Part shown: piece after piece, positions 12,467 through 21,900 of the stretch
Layout of the letters: every line of letters begins with the position of its first letter
How positions within the stretch are numbered: the stretch's first letter is position 1
Source of the DNA: Lotus japonicus
Taxonomy: Eukaryota; Streptophyta; Magnoliopsida; Fabales; Fabaceae
NCBI RefSeq assembly: GCF_012489685.1
Contig: NC_080046.1
Location: forward strand, 47,083,176-47,147,175
Length of the DNA: 64,000 nucleotides
Direction: 5' to 3'
Made by a program: the position numbers and the translations under genes
Notes under the pieces: generated by a model
Seen by the model: the letters and a program-made list of their open reading frames with translations, nothing else
Told to the model about the DNA's origin: nothing
Databases searched by the model: none

Positions 12467-12591
12467 TAACCTAATCTATGTGAAATCTGTGAGTTAAAAA
12501 TCAGGTTTGTAAGTTTTATAAGAGAAATTATTATTACAAAGTGAGTAGTTAAATTTAATAAAAAGTTGTTGAAATGTAAAGTTTAAATGTA

Positions 12592-12691
12592 ATCAAAAGA
12601 AATGAGTTTTTTACTATTTCATTAAATCAAAAGAAATGAGTTTTTTACTATTTCATTAAATCAAAAGAAATGAGTTTTTTACTATTTCATT
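12592..12691. repeat. 34-bp minisatellite, three copies
   Basis: Three head-to-tail copies begin ATCAAAAGAAATGAGTTTTT at 12592, 12626 and 12660. The paralogous position near 15675 has only one copy, so the expansion followed the segmental duplication. Confidence 0.9.
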
Positions 12692-12700
12692 TAGTTCTCA

Positions 12701-13256
12701 GTCGTATCAAAACATAAATCAAGAGTAAACATGTGATTAACAAACTCTAGATTTCTGAAGCAATTTAATTAACTTCTAAGTCGTAACAAAAGAGAAATCA
12801 AAAGGAAACATTTGATTAACAAACTCTGGACTTTCATGAAGCAATTTTCTTAAGTTCTCAGAGTCGTAACAAAAGAGAAATCAAGCAATTTTCATTTAGG
12901 GCTAGTAGTCTGATTAATTCTATGGGTCATATTTAATAACTTAATATTTAGATTTTTGTAAAAAGGATAACATGATACTAACCTGTGATGGTGGGTAAAA
13001 AGTAACTTTGTTCAACTTAGCACCAAAAAAAATTGTGCTTATTAAAAGCCTCCATATTTCTTAGGATAAATTGTCGCCACTAGCACGCATCAAAGTGATT
13101 GTTTTTTACTCTCTCGTATGATTTAGAGAAAAGTCAATTGTTGCCACTAGCACGCATCAAATGGATTGTTTTTTACTCTATCTCTCGTATAATTTACAAA
13201 AACATCAAATTTTTCTTTAAAAAAATTAACACACACAAAACAAACTTTTTATACGG
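12701..13256. repeat. diverged repeats and a second cluster of the 67-bp motif
   Basis: 12720-12895 has about three diverged copies of a block with CGTAACAAAAGAGAAATCAA. 13073-13200 has two units of the motif with TAGCACGCATCAAA and CTCTCGTATGATTT seen in both copies of the segmental duplication. No gene. Confidence 0.6.
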
Positions 13257-13343
13257 ATGTGCACTCACTGCTCACTCACTCGCTCTATCACTCTCTTCTC
13301 GTTCGCTCAATCGCTAGCTAACATTCTCTTCTCTCTCTTGCAG

Positions 13344-13640
13344 ATGGATGGAGGAAGCACGAGGGTCGCCAAAGCTAGGAGGAAAAACAACCGACTAGGT
13401 GCTCGCGCCGTGGGTGAAGCTGCGCCGGTCCAGATGAACTGCCCCCGGGCTGGCTGTCGCAGGTGTCACTTTACTTATGATGAAGTTCAGTTGTGCCTAT
13501 ATAGGCACCTACGGGACAATCGCGCTGCAGGAGCCAAGAAGAAAGAAAAGAAAGTCGCTCGAAGTGGCGGAGCACCTGACCAGCCTCCGCCACCGACATC
13601 CTGCCCTTTTGTGGTTTGCTGTGGGCAACAAGGAAGTTGA
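13344..13640 (+). CDS. hypothetical basic, cysteine-containing protein
   Basis: 98 codons from ATG at 13344, preceded by a pyrimidine-rich TCTCTCTCTTGCAG, which could be a splice acceptor or a leader. The product starts MDGGSTRVAKARRKN, has a cluster NCPRAGCRRCHFTYDE followed by a histidine in YRHLRDN (possibly a degenerate zinc finger), a lysine run and a proline stretch. GC content is much higher than in the flanks. A related start in opposite orientation lies at 14475 (MAGGTGAAKNRRHN). I do not recognise the family; it may be a gene fragment carried by a repeat. Confidence 0.35.
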   Translation: MDGGSTRVAKARRKNNRLGARAVGEAAPVQMNCPRAGCRRCHFTYDEVQLCLYRHLRDNRAAGAKKKEKKVARSGGAPDQPPPPTSCPFVVCCGQQGS

Positions 13641-13680
13641 AGAAGCGTTGCCACCGTTCAGACCATGGGGACTTGATTGA

Positions 13681-14128
13681 GGTTAATTTTCTTTTCCCTG
13701 CTCATTAGCATTTTGAAGCTTAAATTAGCAAAAACAGAACATGTGAGGAGATAATAGGGAGATGTGTTATACATTGCTTGCGGTTCAAACTTCTAGTCTT
13801 AGACTTATTAAAGGTTCATTTAAATTAACATTACAATCAAAGATTTATTTTACATTTAATTAAAATATTAAAGGTTCATTTATAAAATATTTTACATTTA
13901 ATTAAAAAAAACCTTAATCATAATATTATGAGTGTTCTTCAAACCGTATCTCAACCCAGAAAATCATCACCTAACCCAAAATTTCATACCCAACCCAGAA
14001 ATTTAAGAAATTTATCATCTCAAAACTGTGCCTGACATCACCAGAAATATTTCTAACCAATCTGAAGAAAATAAAAGAGGATGCAATCTTCTCTTTCTAT
14101 CTTTGCAAATTCGTTGCACAAGGAAAAG
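13681..14128. other. no gene recognised between the inverted gene-like pair
   Basis: AT-rich. TTAAAGGTTCATTTA with TTTACATTTAATTAAA is repeated near 13805 and 13868. Any second exon of the minus-strand frame at 14192 should lie here, but none is recognisable. Confidence 0.4.
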
Positions 14129-14191
14129 TTAAAATTGCAATATATCCCACAATCTAAAATCAATGAATGAAATTAGAAAGTACTTACCATC

Positions 14192-14475
14192 GCGATGAAG
14201 TGGTCTGTGGTTCCTACGTTCCTCCCTGTTCTGCCACATCACGCCACAGATGGGGCAGGGACGGGAATGGACTGGTGCCACCTCTGCTTCTAATATTGGT
14301 TCCGCCGGCGCTGCATGCATTTGGGCTCGGTGCTCCTAAGCCTCGACCTCAGTGTCGAAGTTGCGCTGGCAACCTAGTCGATGGCGTAGCGCCGTTGGCC
14401 AACAGCGTAGCCACCTCGCCGGTCGTTATGACGGCGGTTCTTCGCGGCCCCAGTTCCTCCAGCCATCTGCAACAT
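14192..14475 (-). pseudogene. C2H2 zinc-finger gene fragment
   Basis: Starting at ATG 14475 the frame reads MAGGTGAAKNRRHN and stops after 30 codons. A second frame from 14320 reads through CPICGVMWQNREERRNHRPLH, which fits C-x2-C-x12-H-x3-H exactly, and meets a good splice donor (G|GTAAGT) at about 14191. The two parts look like one exon broken by a frame change. Its opening and the bases before it (TTGCAGATGG) match 13338-13347 on the other strand. A nucleic-acid-binding role would be typical of the finger, but the copy looks broken. Confidence 0.4.
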
Positions 14476-14482
14476 GGAGAAG

Positions 14483-14640
14483 AATATCAGAGTAAAGTTA
14501 GCGAGAGTAGAGGAAGAAGATCAGAGTAAAGTTAGCGAGAGCAGAGGAATCGAGAAGAAGAAGATCAGAGCTGAGTAAAGTTAGCGACATCAGAGGAATC
14601 GAGAAGAAGAGATCATTAGTTAAGAGCGAGAGGAAATCAG
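14483..14640. repeat. purine-rich minisatellite
   Basis: Three to four diverged units containing ATCAGAG, GTAAAGTTAGCGA and AGAGGAATCGAGAAG in head-to-tail order. Confidence 0.7.
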
Positions 14641-14826
14641 TAAAGACATGTAAAAGAATTCACCATGATAGAGAGAGGTGACAAAGAGATGTTGTTGTGT
14701 TTTGTTGCATAGCAAGAAAAATGGAAAGTGGTCTGCAAGAGTGTCATCCTTAATAAAATTCAATCTAAAGCAGGTTTAGCCCGCAGGAACGCTCTTCCGT
14801 CTTCTGCTCTTCCAATCTAAACTGGG

Positions 14827-15712
14827 TCTAACACGTGTCAAAGGGATTGTTTTTTACTATCTCGTATGATTTGGAAAAAATTCTGTTGTCGCAATTTCCA
14901 CGCATCAAAGGGATTGTTCTTTACTCTCTCTCGTATGATTTAAAGAAAATATAGTTGTCGCAAATAGCACGCATCAAATGGATTGTTTTTAATCTCTCGT
15001 ATGAATTGGAGAAAATTCAGTTGTCGCCACTAGCACACATCAAATGGATTATTTTTTACTCTCTCTCGTATGATTTGGAGAAAATTCAGTTGTTGCACTA
15101 GCACACATCTCATGCGGAATTGGACCAGAAGATAATTTACATATGTCACCTTCATATATGTACACATTACTAAATATCACACACATAAAAACTCAAAGAC
15201 ACCACATAAATTTACCATTATATATTTATGATAAAACATCATTTTAAACAAGAAAATATTAATTAGTACAAGAATAATGTTGTCAATCCTTAAGCCTTTG
15301 CAAAAGTTTTAAGCACCCTACCCACGTAGTCACATGCACTCCTCTATGTTTTACATCACTGATAGGACCGTAATTTCAATTCCCATAATTTATTCCCTAA
15401 CTCTAACACACACAGCCCTCTCATAATCATTCGCTCTCTCAATAACGAATTCAGAGTCTCTCTCTGTTGTGCCATGCGATGTAAGAATTATGTCTCGCCA
15501 ACTAATATAATGGACTATAAAACCTGCCATTAATAGCCCCTAAATATCCAACCTAAACTATGTGAAATCTGTGAGTTAAAAATCAGGTTTGTAAGTTTTA
15601 GAAGAGAAATTATCATTACAAAGTGAGTAGTTAAATTTAATAAAAAATTGTTGAAATGTAAATTTTAAATGTAATCAAAAGAAATGGGTTTTAACTATTT
15701 CATTAAAGCAAT
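14827..15712. repeat. segmental duplication, copy 2 (uninterrupted)
   Basis: It has about five units of the 67-bp motif (CGTATGATTTGGAGAAAATT and variants) and then unique sequence matching copy 1. At 15549-15567 it reads CAACCTAAACTATGTGAAA without interruption, the empty form of the LINE site in copy 1. Copy 1 differs by scattered substitutions. Confidence 0.87.
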
Positions 15713-16057
15713 TTCTGTTTAGTACCATCTTTCTTGAACTCTTGTTCTCCACTTGCTCCAGTGGGAATTCCAATTACATCTGGTGAAAGACAAATAAAAA
15801 TGTAAGGAAAATTAATAACTATTTTTCAAGAACTCAAAAGGCTACAGAAGGGTTAATACCTATAAGGAATGATGTATCAAGGTCCTTATACATTATGTCA
15901 GCAAGTGGAACAAAAGAGTACGGGGTTAAGTTGATAGCCTTGTTAGGAACCAATCGTACATAATTTTGACTATCAAAGTTGATATTGAATGGATGCTCGG
16001 TCGGGGGAACATCACGACCGCTTTCAGCAACACAAAAGAATGAAATCTGGTATACGT
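15709..16057 (-). pseudogene. replication protein A-like DNA-binding fragment
   Basis: Two exon-like pieces on the minus strand, about 16057-15860 and 15779-15709, are joined by a consistent intron (G|GTATTA donor, CACCAG acceptor) that keeps frame. They read YQISFFCVAESGRDVP, HPFNINF, YSFVPLADI, then DVIGIPTGASGEQEF. This matches the first OB-fold region of plant RPA70-like proteins, which bind single-stranded DNA and are also carried by plant Helitrons. The downstream end abuts the segmental duplication, so the fragment is cut there. Host gene relic or Helitron relic cannot be decided. Confidence 0.6.
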
Positions 16058-17200
16058 GTCCTTAAGTTAGCAAAGACTGAAATCGATAAATCAAAATCTT
16101 CCTAACTATAGCATGAATCTTACAGCCCTGAAATTTAAAAAGTATTAACCCTAAGCGATTTATGAATGCATTCTAAAAATTACATTAAAACCGAGCAATT
16201 CAAAAAAAAAGTGCTATACCTTGTCATCCGTAAAAAAAAACCAGTAGCAAAAGGGAGATCGTTTATCATCAATCTTTATTCTTTTTCTAATTGGATAACA
16301 AATATGAGAACCATGAACGTGCAACTTCCACATGCAAGCTTAACAAACATGAACAATCCTGAATTTTGGATTCGTAAACCTGAAGGTAAGCACCTTCTCA
16401 TATCATAATTTCGTCATATCTTCTCCTTCTTGACAACTTTAAAAAGCTTATTTCTCCTCCTTAACAACTTTTAATACATTTTGTTGGTAATCATCAACTG
16501 CAATTGAAAAAAGACAAAAACTCAATATTAGTTAACGAAAAAAAATCAGATGTAACAGGTCAATTGAATAGAAAGTGCGAAAAAATACCTTTTGATATGA
16601 GAAGGTTGAAACTTCAAACTTGCAGAATAAGGATGGCAAAAAAACCTTTTCAATATGAGATGAAATCAGCAATAAGAAAGTTGATTTGTAGGAAATGATT
16701 TTGAAAATCACATTTAATGGGGGACAACCAAACCAAGTTATAGGGAAATCAATGCAATTAATTAATTTGTGAGAATTGTTGTGGCTGTGACACTTGTTAG
16801 CCAGTGAGGGGGTGGGATGAGAGTGCACCTTGGAATGCCACATGTCTAATTCTGTTGGATAACGTTGTTCTTTTATAAAGTATATAGATTGTATAATGTA
16901 ATATTGTACATAAAAGTCCATTCAAATTTAGCGAATATATGTTACTTTAGCTTTGTTTCTTGATTCATGTAATGGTAATTTGTTTGTTTTTGTTTTCGTC
17001 AAACCCATCTCTTCATCTTCTTCTTCCCCTCTTCTTCTTTCCTCAATTACTTCATTATTTTTTTTACTTTTGTCATTTAATTTATTGCTTTTCTCACTTT
17101 TTAATTACCTTTCCTGCCTTTAACTATTTCTCACTTATTAATTCCTTTTTTTGGGTCAATTTTAAAAATTCATATCAATTATGAATTATTAAAAGATATT
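16058..17200. other. no gene recognised
   Basis: AT-rich sequence with a T/C-rich stretch (16985-17120). The open frames have no recognisable motifs. Confidence 0.4.
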
Positions 17201-18684
17201 AAAGTGATCAATTAATTGTTCTTTAAAAAGCTTGGCTAATTTTGAATTTTTGTGGATTAGGTGCAAAAAATAATATCTTGTCAATTTTTATTTTTTATAA
17301 AAAAAGGAAATGATGATCAAATTAATTAATGAGTTTTAGTATCTTTTAAAAATTAGAATCAAGACATTATTGCTATTTAATTCATTTTAATTGTCTTCAA
17401 TTTATTTCCTTATTTGGAGTAAAATAAACGACGACATTAGTTAGTGATTCAAATTTTAAATTTTTGATTTTGTCAAAGCATTTATCAAATGTTAATTGCT
17501 TTTTATTCTCAATTTATCTATGGAAAAATTAATTGTATTTAATTATTGACTAATTTATATCAAAATAGAACATGAAATTATTGCTATTTAATTTCATTTA
17601 ATTATATTCAATTCATTGTCATATATATAGCGAAATTAATGATGACATTGTTTAGTGATTCGAATTTTTAATTTTTAATTTAGACAAAACATTTATTAAA
17701 TATTAATTACTTTTAATTCTGAATTTACTTACGGTAAAATTAATTGATTTTAATTCTTAACTTATAGCAAAATATAACACGACATTATTGCTTTTTAATT
17801 CTTGACTAATTTATAACAAAATATAATAAGACATTATTGTTATTTAATTCATTTTAATAATATTCAATTTATTTCCTTATTTGTAGCAAAATAAATGACG
17901 ACATTGGTTAGTGATTCAAATTTTAAATTTTGATTTTGTCAAGCATTTATTAAATATTAATTTCTTTTTATTCTAAATTTATTTATGCCAAAATAAATTG
18001 TTTTTAATTCTTGACTAATTTATAGCAAAATAGAGCATGAAATTATTGTTATTTAATATCATTTAATTGTATTCAATTCATTGTCATATTTATAGCAAAA
18101 TTAATGACGACATTGGTTAGGATTCAATTTTTTATTTTTTGATTTAGTCAAAGCATTTATCGTTATTTTGTTTTTCTCAATCTACATAAGCGGATTGTTC
18201 TCATGATTTAATTTATTTATCAATAAAATTCATTTCAATAATAAAGCACAAGATTGATTGTTATATGCAATTACTGATTCCTTTGTTGTATTAAGTTTAT
18301 TTTTTTCAGTAATGTAAACATATGTCATCTAAATTGTATATTTGAATACACATATTTAATGACTTATTCGCTGGTTTCGTAATTCATAACAGAATTTTTT
18401 TTTTAAATTTATTTAAAAAAAACCGTTAGTCAAATACCAAAATTGTTGTAATCATTTTCTTTTATAACAAAACTGTTTTGAATACACCTATATAATGAAT
18501 ATTTAATACACTTATTTTGATTTAAATAAAAAATACAAAAAACACATTTTTTCATTACCTTAAAAAAAAAACGTTTTTAAAAAAGTAATTTAAAGCTTTT
18601 TAATACATCTATTTAATATGTTTAACTACATTTACTTTAAATTAATGATAAAAATTCATTAAATACTATATTCCTTTCCTCGCA
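17201..18684. repeat. AT-rich diverged tandem array
   Basis: Units containing GACGACATTGGTTAGTGATT, or close variants, begin near 17430, 17640, 17897 and 18106, with spacings of about 210, 257 and 209. Units one and three, and two and four, resemble each other most, which suggests a dimer of about 467 bp. The remainder to 18684 is similar AT-rich non-coding DNA. Confidence 0.65.
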
Positions 18685-18699
18685 AAAACACGTTTTGAT

Positions 18700-19722
18700 G
18701 ATGGAGTGGAGCTTCTACGTCCATTCGCTGGGTTGGAGAGAGGGAGTGAGGAGGTTACGAGGGTTCCAGCGGCTGTTCTTTTTCCTGAGGTGGAGTTTTT
18801 TCTTCGTCCTTTGGTGGTTCAGAGCTCTGGGTTTGAGGCTTTTAGGTTCCCAGACGCTACTCTGTTCCCGGAAGCTGCAGCTGAGAAGGTTTGGGTGGAG
18901 ACCTCTGCTGTTCAGTCCGACGCGGTGGTGGTTGATGATGGAGTGGAGCTTCTACGTCCATCTCTGTTTCGTGGAATTTTTCCCCTTCCTCCATGTCCTT
19001 CAGATCGCGTTCTGAGACTGTCTGGGTTCTGTCTTTCTTCTTCTCCTCTGCGTGGGGTTTGCCAGTGGATTAAGGGCTCTGTTCTGTGGTTTTGTGATCA
19101 ACGCCTTTTGCTTATGGTCGCTGATTTGGGTGCTGTGCTGACTCTGCCATGGTTGTTGGAGGCACCATCTTTGCGGGCTAGAGTGAGGGAGATTGCAGAG
19201 TCTTTGAGGGCTGGGGCAAGTTCCACCTTTTCTCCTCCTTCTCTGTCCCCTGTTCTCTCTTTGGATACCGCTGTGTGTGGCTCTTTAGGCTCGCCTATTG
19301 TAAGTGATGGATTTGATCTTATTCCTTTGGATGAAGATGCCGGTAGGGTTCATTTCAGGCGAGGTCGAGGTCGTCCTAGAAAGCTTGGTGGAGGTCTTTC
19401 TGCTGCAGCTGTTGGGGATGTCCCTAGGGAAGAGGTTGTGCCTCCTCGCTCTCGGGGGCGACCCAAAAAGTTGCAGAAACTGGGGTTAGTGGTGGAGCTT
19501 GGGAGTTTCTCTTCTGCAAGTATTGGGGAGGGTACTTTGAGCCCTCATTGTAACCAATTGATGGTTGTGGATTCTCCGCTTCCTAGTGGCCCTCGGGGGG
19601 TTATGACGCGGGCGAGGGCGGCTCTAGCCATTGGAAAAAGTTTGGGGATGGTCTATGATTGCTCTGATGAGGTTGCCCTCCATGGCATTGCGGCTAACAT
19701 AAGATCCCGGGGGTTGAGCTGA
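18700..19722 (+). CDS. LINE ORF1-type protein with two AT-hooks, 5'-truncated
   Basis: The frame is open from the insertion junction to TGA at 19720-19722. No natural start is visible; the frame begins with V-E-L-L-R-P. Two related blocks begin DGVELLRP (near 18703 and 18940). LFPE motifs occur twice. Two AT-hooks follow (RGRGRPRK and RSRGRPKK), then a conserved tail containing ARAALAIGKSLGMVYD and IRSRGLS. AT-hooks bind the minor groove of AT-rich DNA. The RRM at the start of the longer copy (26103-26423) would be in the lost 5' part. The product would be an RNA- and DNA-binding retroposon protein; this is inferred. Confidence 0.6.
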   Translation, partial: DGVELLRPFAGLERGSEEVTRVPAAVLFPEVEFFLRPLVVQSSGFEAFRFPDATLFPEAAAEKVWVETSAVQSDAVVVDDGVELLRPSLFRGIFPLPPCPSDRVLRLSGFCLSSSPLRGVCQWIKGSVLWFCDQRLLLMVADLGAVLTLPWLLEAPSLRARVREIAESLRAGASSTFSPPSLSPVLSLDTAVCGSLGSPIVSDGFDLIPLDEDAGRVHFRRGRGRPRKLGGGLSAAAVGDVPREEVVPPRSRGRPKKLQKLGLVVELGSFSSASIGEGTLSPHCNQLMVVDSPLPSGPRGVMTRARAALAIGKSLGMVYDCSDEVALHGIAANIRSRGLS

Positions 19723-19921
19723 CTGTTTTGATCCTTCTGTCATGTTCTGGGTCTGTTTATAAGGTTTTGGGCTAGGTGGGTTTTTCTTTTTATGTTTGGG
19801 GTTGTTTATATTTGTGTATTGGTTAGCTTTTTGATGTACTAACCTTCACTCCTCTTTTGTTCTCCTTCTTGCTTGGCTCGCCAAGTTGCTTATAATATTA
19901 TTCCTTTTGCTGTAAAAAAAA
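18700..19921 (+). mobile_element. LINE-like insertion carrying only an AT-hook ORF1, copy 1
   Basis: AAAACACGTTTTGAT lies on both sides (about 18685-18699 and 19919-19933), the right copy following a poly(A) run. The insert of about 1.2 kb is on the plus strand. Its open frame crosses the left junction, so it is 5'-truncated. After the stop codon come about 190 bases of 3' UTR ending TTCCTTTTGCTGT before the A tract, similar to the end of the element at 24667-26433. No reverse transcriptase or endonuclease is present. Confidence 0.85.
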
Positions 19922-19933
19922 ACACGTTTTGAT

Positions 19934-21900
19934 AATTTGATCAACCTCATTAATTGTATTAAAATACGTTTATTACGTTAATTTTTAGTCAAATAATAAA
20001 CGACTTTAATTACTACATTCATGACCTTTTTTTAAAAAACATCGTTTTAAAAATAAATACTGTATCCATTTCGATTTTTGAAAAACATTTCGTGATTAGC
20101 GCACTTTTTTACAAATTCTTTAATACGTTAATTATCATTCACTTAATATAAATACAATTAATGATATCTTCCTTTACCAAAAAAATGTTTTAACAAACCT
20201 TTTTAATTGTTTTTAATTACATTAATTTGTAGTCAATTATAAAAGACATTAAATGTTGTATACAATAAATGCTATATTCAATTTTTAAAAAAATCTTTTG
20301 AATTAATTAATTACTTATTTATACTAATTAATTATTTATTTAAAAAATTAATATTCGAAATTAATTAGTTATTTCCATTAATTTCCTTATAAAAAAATAA
20401 AAAATTGCGACTAATTAGTTACTTATTTAATCCAAAATACGGCACGTATTAAATGTTGATTAATCAATAATCAGTGTATTAAATTAATGTCATTATTTAT
20501 AGCAAAATTGACAACATTAATAATTGTATTTCATTATGAAAAATTATGGTCAAATAATAAAAAACAATAAAAACTATATATACAATAAATGTTGTATTCG
20601 AAGCTTCTTAAAAAAAATCAATTTAATGCTTATTTACAAAATTAAAGTTAGTTAAAAATCAATAAAACTAATTGCCGAATTCATTTCCTTTTATGAATTA
20701 ATGAAAAACGTTTTTAATAGGTGTTTTAGTCATTATTTCCAAAATTAATGCTGAAATCATTTCCTTTTGTAAATCAAAAGATAAAATGTTTTTAACCGTT
20801 TTAAAATAAATTCATAATTAGTTAATGGTAAAACAAATAACTAATATATCCCGTTTCATTTTCTTTTTAAATTTTCGTGATTCTGCACTTATTAAATGAT
20901 TTTTTAATTTATTTGAAAATTGCTAAATTTTAATTACTTATTTAGATCAAAATACGACACGTATTAAATGTGATTAATCAATTATCATTGTATTAAATTA
21001 ATGTCATTATTTATAACACATTATTAACAAAATTAATAATTGTATTTGATTAAGATATATTTTATTCAATTACTAAATAACATTAAATACTATTAAAAAT
21101 TAATTTCAATTCAGTAATTATTTAAAAAATTAAAGTTAGTCAAATATCAATAAAATTAATTAATGAACTCATTTCCTTTTATGAAAAAATAATCGTTGTT
21201 AATACACATTTGTTTTCAAACTAATACGCACATTTAATGATTCTTTAGTATATTTATTTTTACTCAATTAAAAACTCCAAAAAACGCTATTATTATCTCT
21301 TTCCTTATAAATAAAGGTCTTTAATCGGTGTTTTAGTTATTATTTCCAAAATAAATGTTAGTAAAAAGCACGTTTTGGTTATCCTAATTTGTTCATGACC
21401 ATGACCTGTAATTCAAAATTGAAGGAAATACATGATCATGTCACTGCAAAAGGATAACGGGCGGATGAAAGATCGGACATCGTCTCCCGGGTTTTCAAAA
21501 TGAAACTTGACAATCTAATGAATGATTTAAAGAAGAAAATGATATTTGGAGAGGTTCTCACAGTTGATTGCTTAAAATCTTCGTTTTCTTAACCTACTAA
21601 TTTCCTCATAATTTTTAGAAAGCCATTAAATGTTATGTATAAAAAAATGTTATACTCGAAACTTTTGATAAAAACCTTTTGAAATAACCTATTTAATGAT
21701 TTAATGATTATTTAAAAATTTAAAGTTATTCAAATATCATAAATATTAATGTTAGTCAAAATATTAATATCATTAACTCCTATGATTTTACCTATTTCTG
21801 AGTTTAAAATACATTCATGATTAGTCAATGATAAAAACATTAAATGCTAAAATCCTTTCTTAAATAAAAGGTTTTAATATACCTATTTAATTGTTTTTAA
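19934..21900. repeat. AT-rich non-coding DNA with about 517-bp spaced repeats
   Basis: ACTTATTTAATCCAAAATAC and the following 110 bases near 20421 recur near 20937. Blocks with AAAGTTAGTCAAATATCAAT recur at 20640, 21130 and 21710. No gene. Confidence 0.6.

Larger units (their letters stand above)
10061..12700. repeat. segmental duplication, copy 1 (split by a LINE)
   Basis: 10061-10693 plus 12482-12700 match 14937-15712 closely, for example CTCATGCGGAACTGGACC against CTCATGCGGAATTGGACC and TGTGAAATCTGTGAGTTAAA in both. It opens with about three tandem units of a roughly 67-bp motif beginning CGTATGATTTGGAGAAAATT. A LINE interrupts it at 10694-12466. Confidence 0.85.

Noticed and set aside
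12592..12691. Regular 34-bp repeats read as a CRISPR-like array
   Set aside because: The copies are contiguous without spacers and the genome is a plant's; this is a minisatellite.
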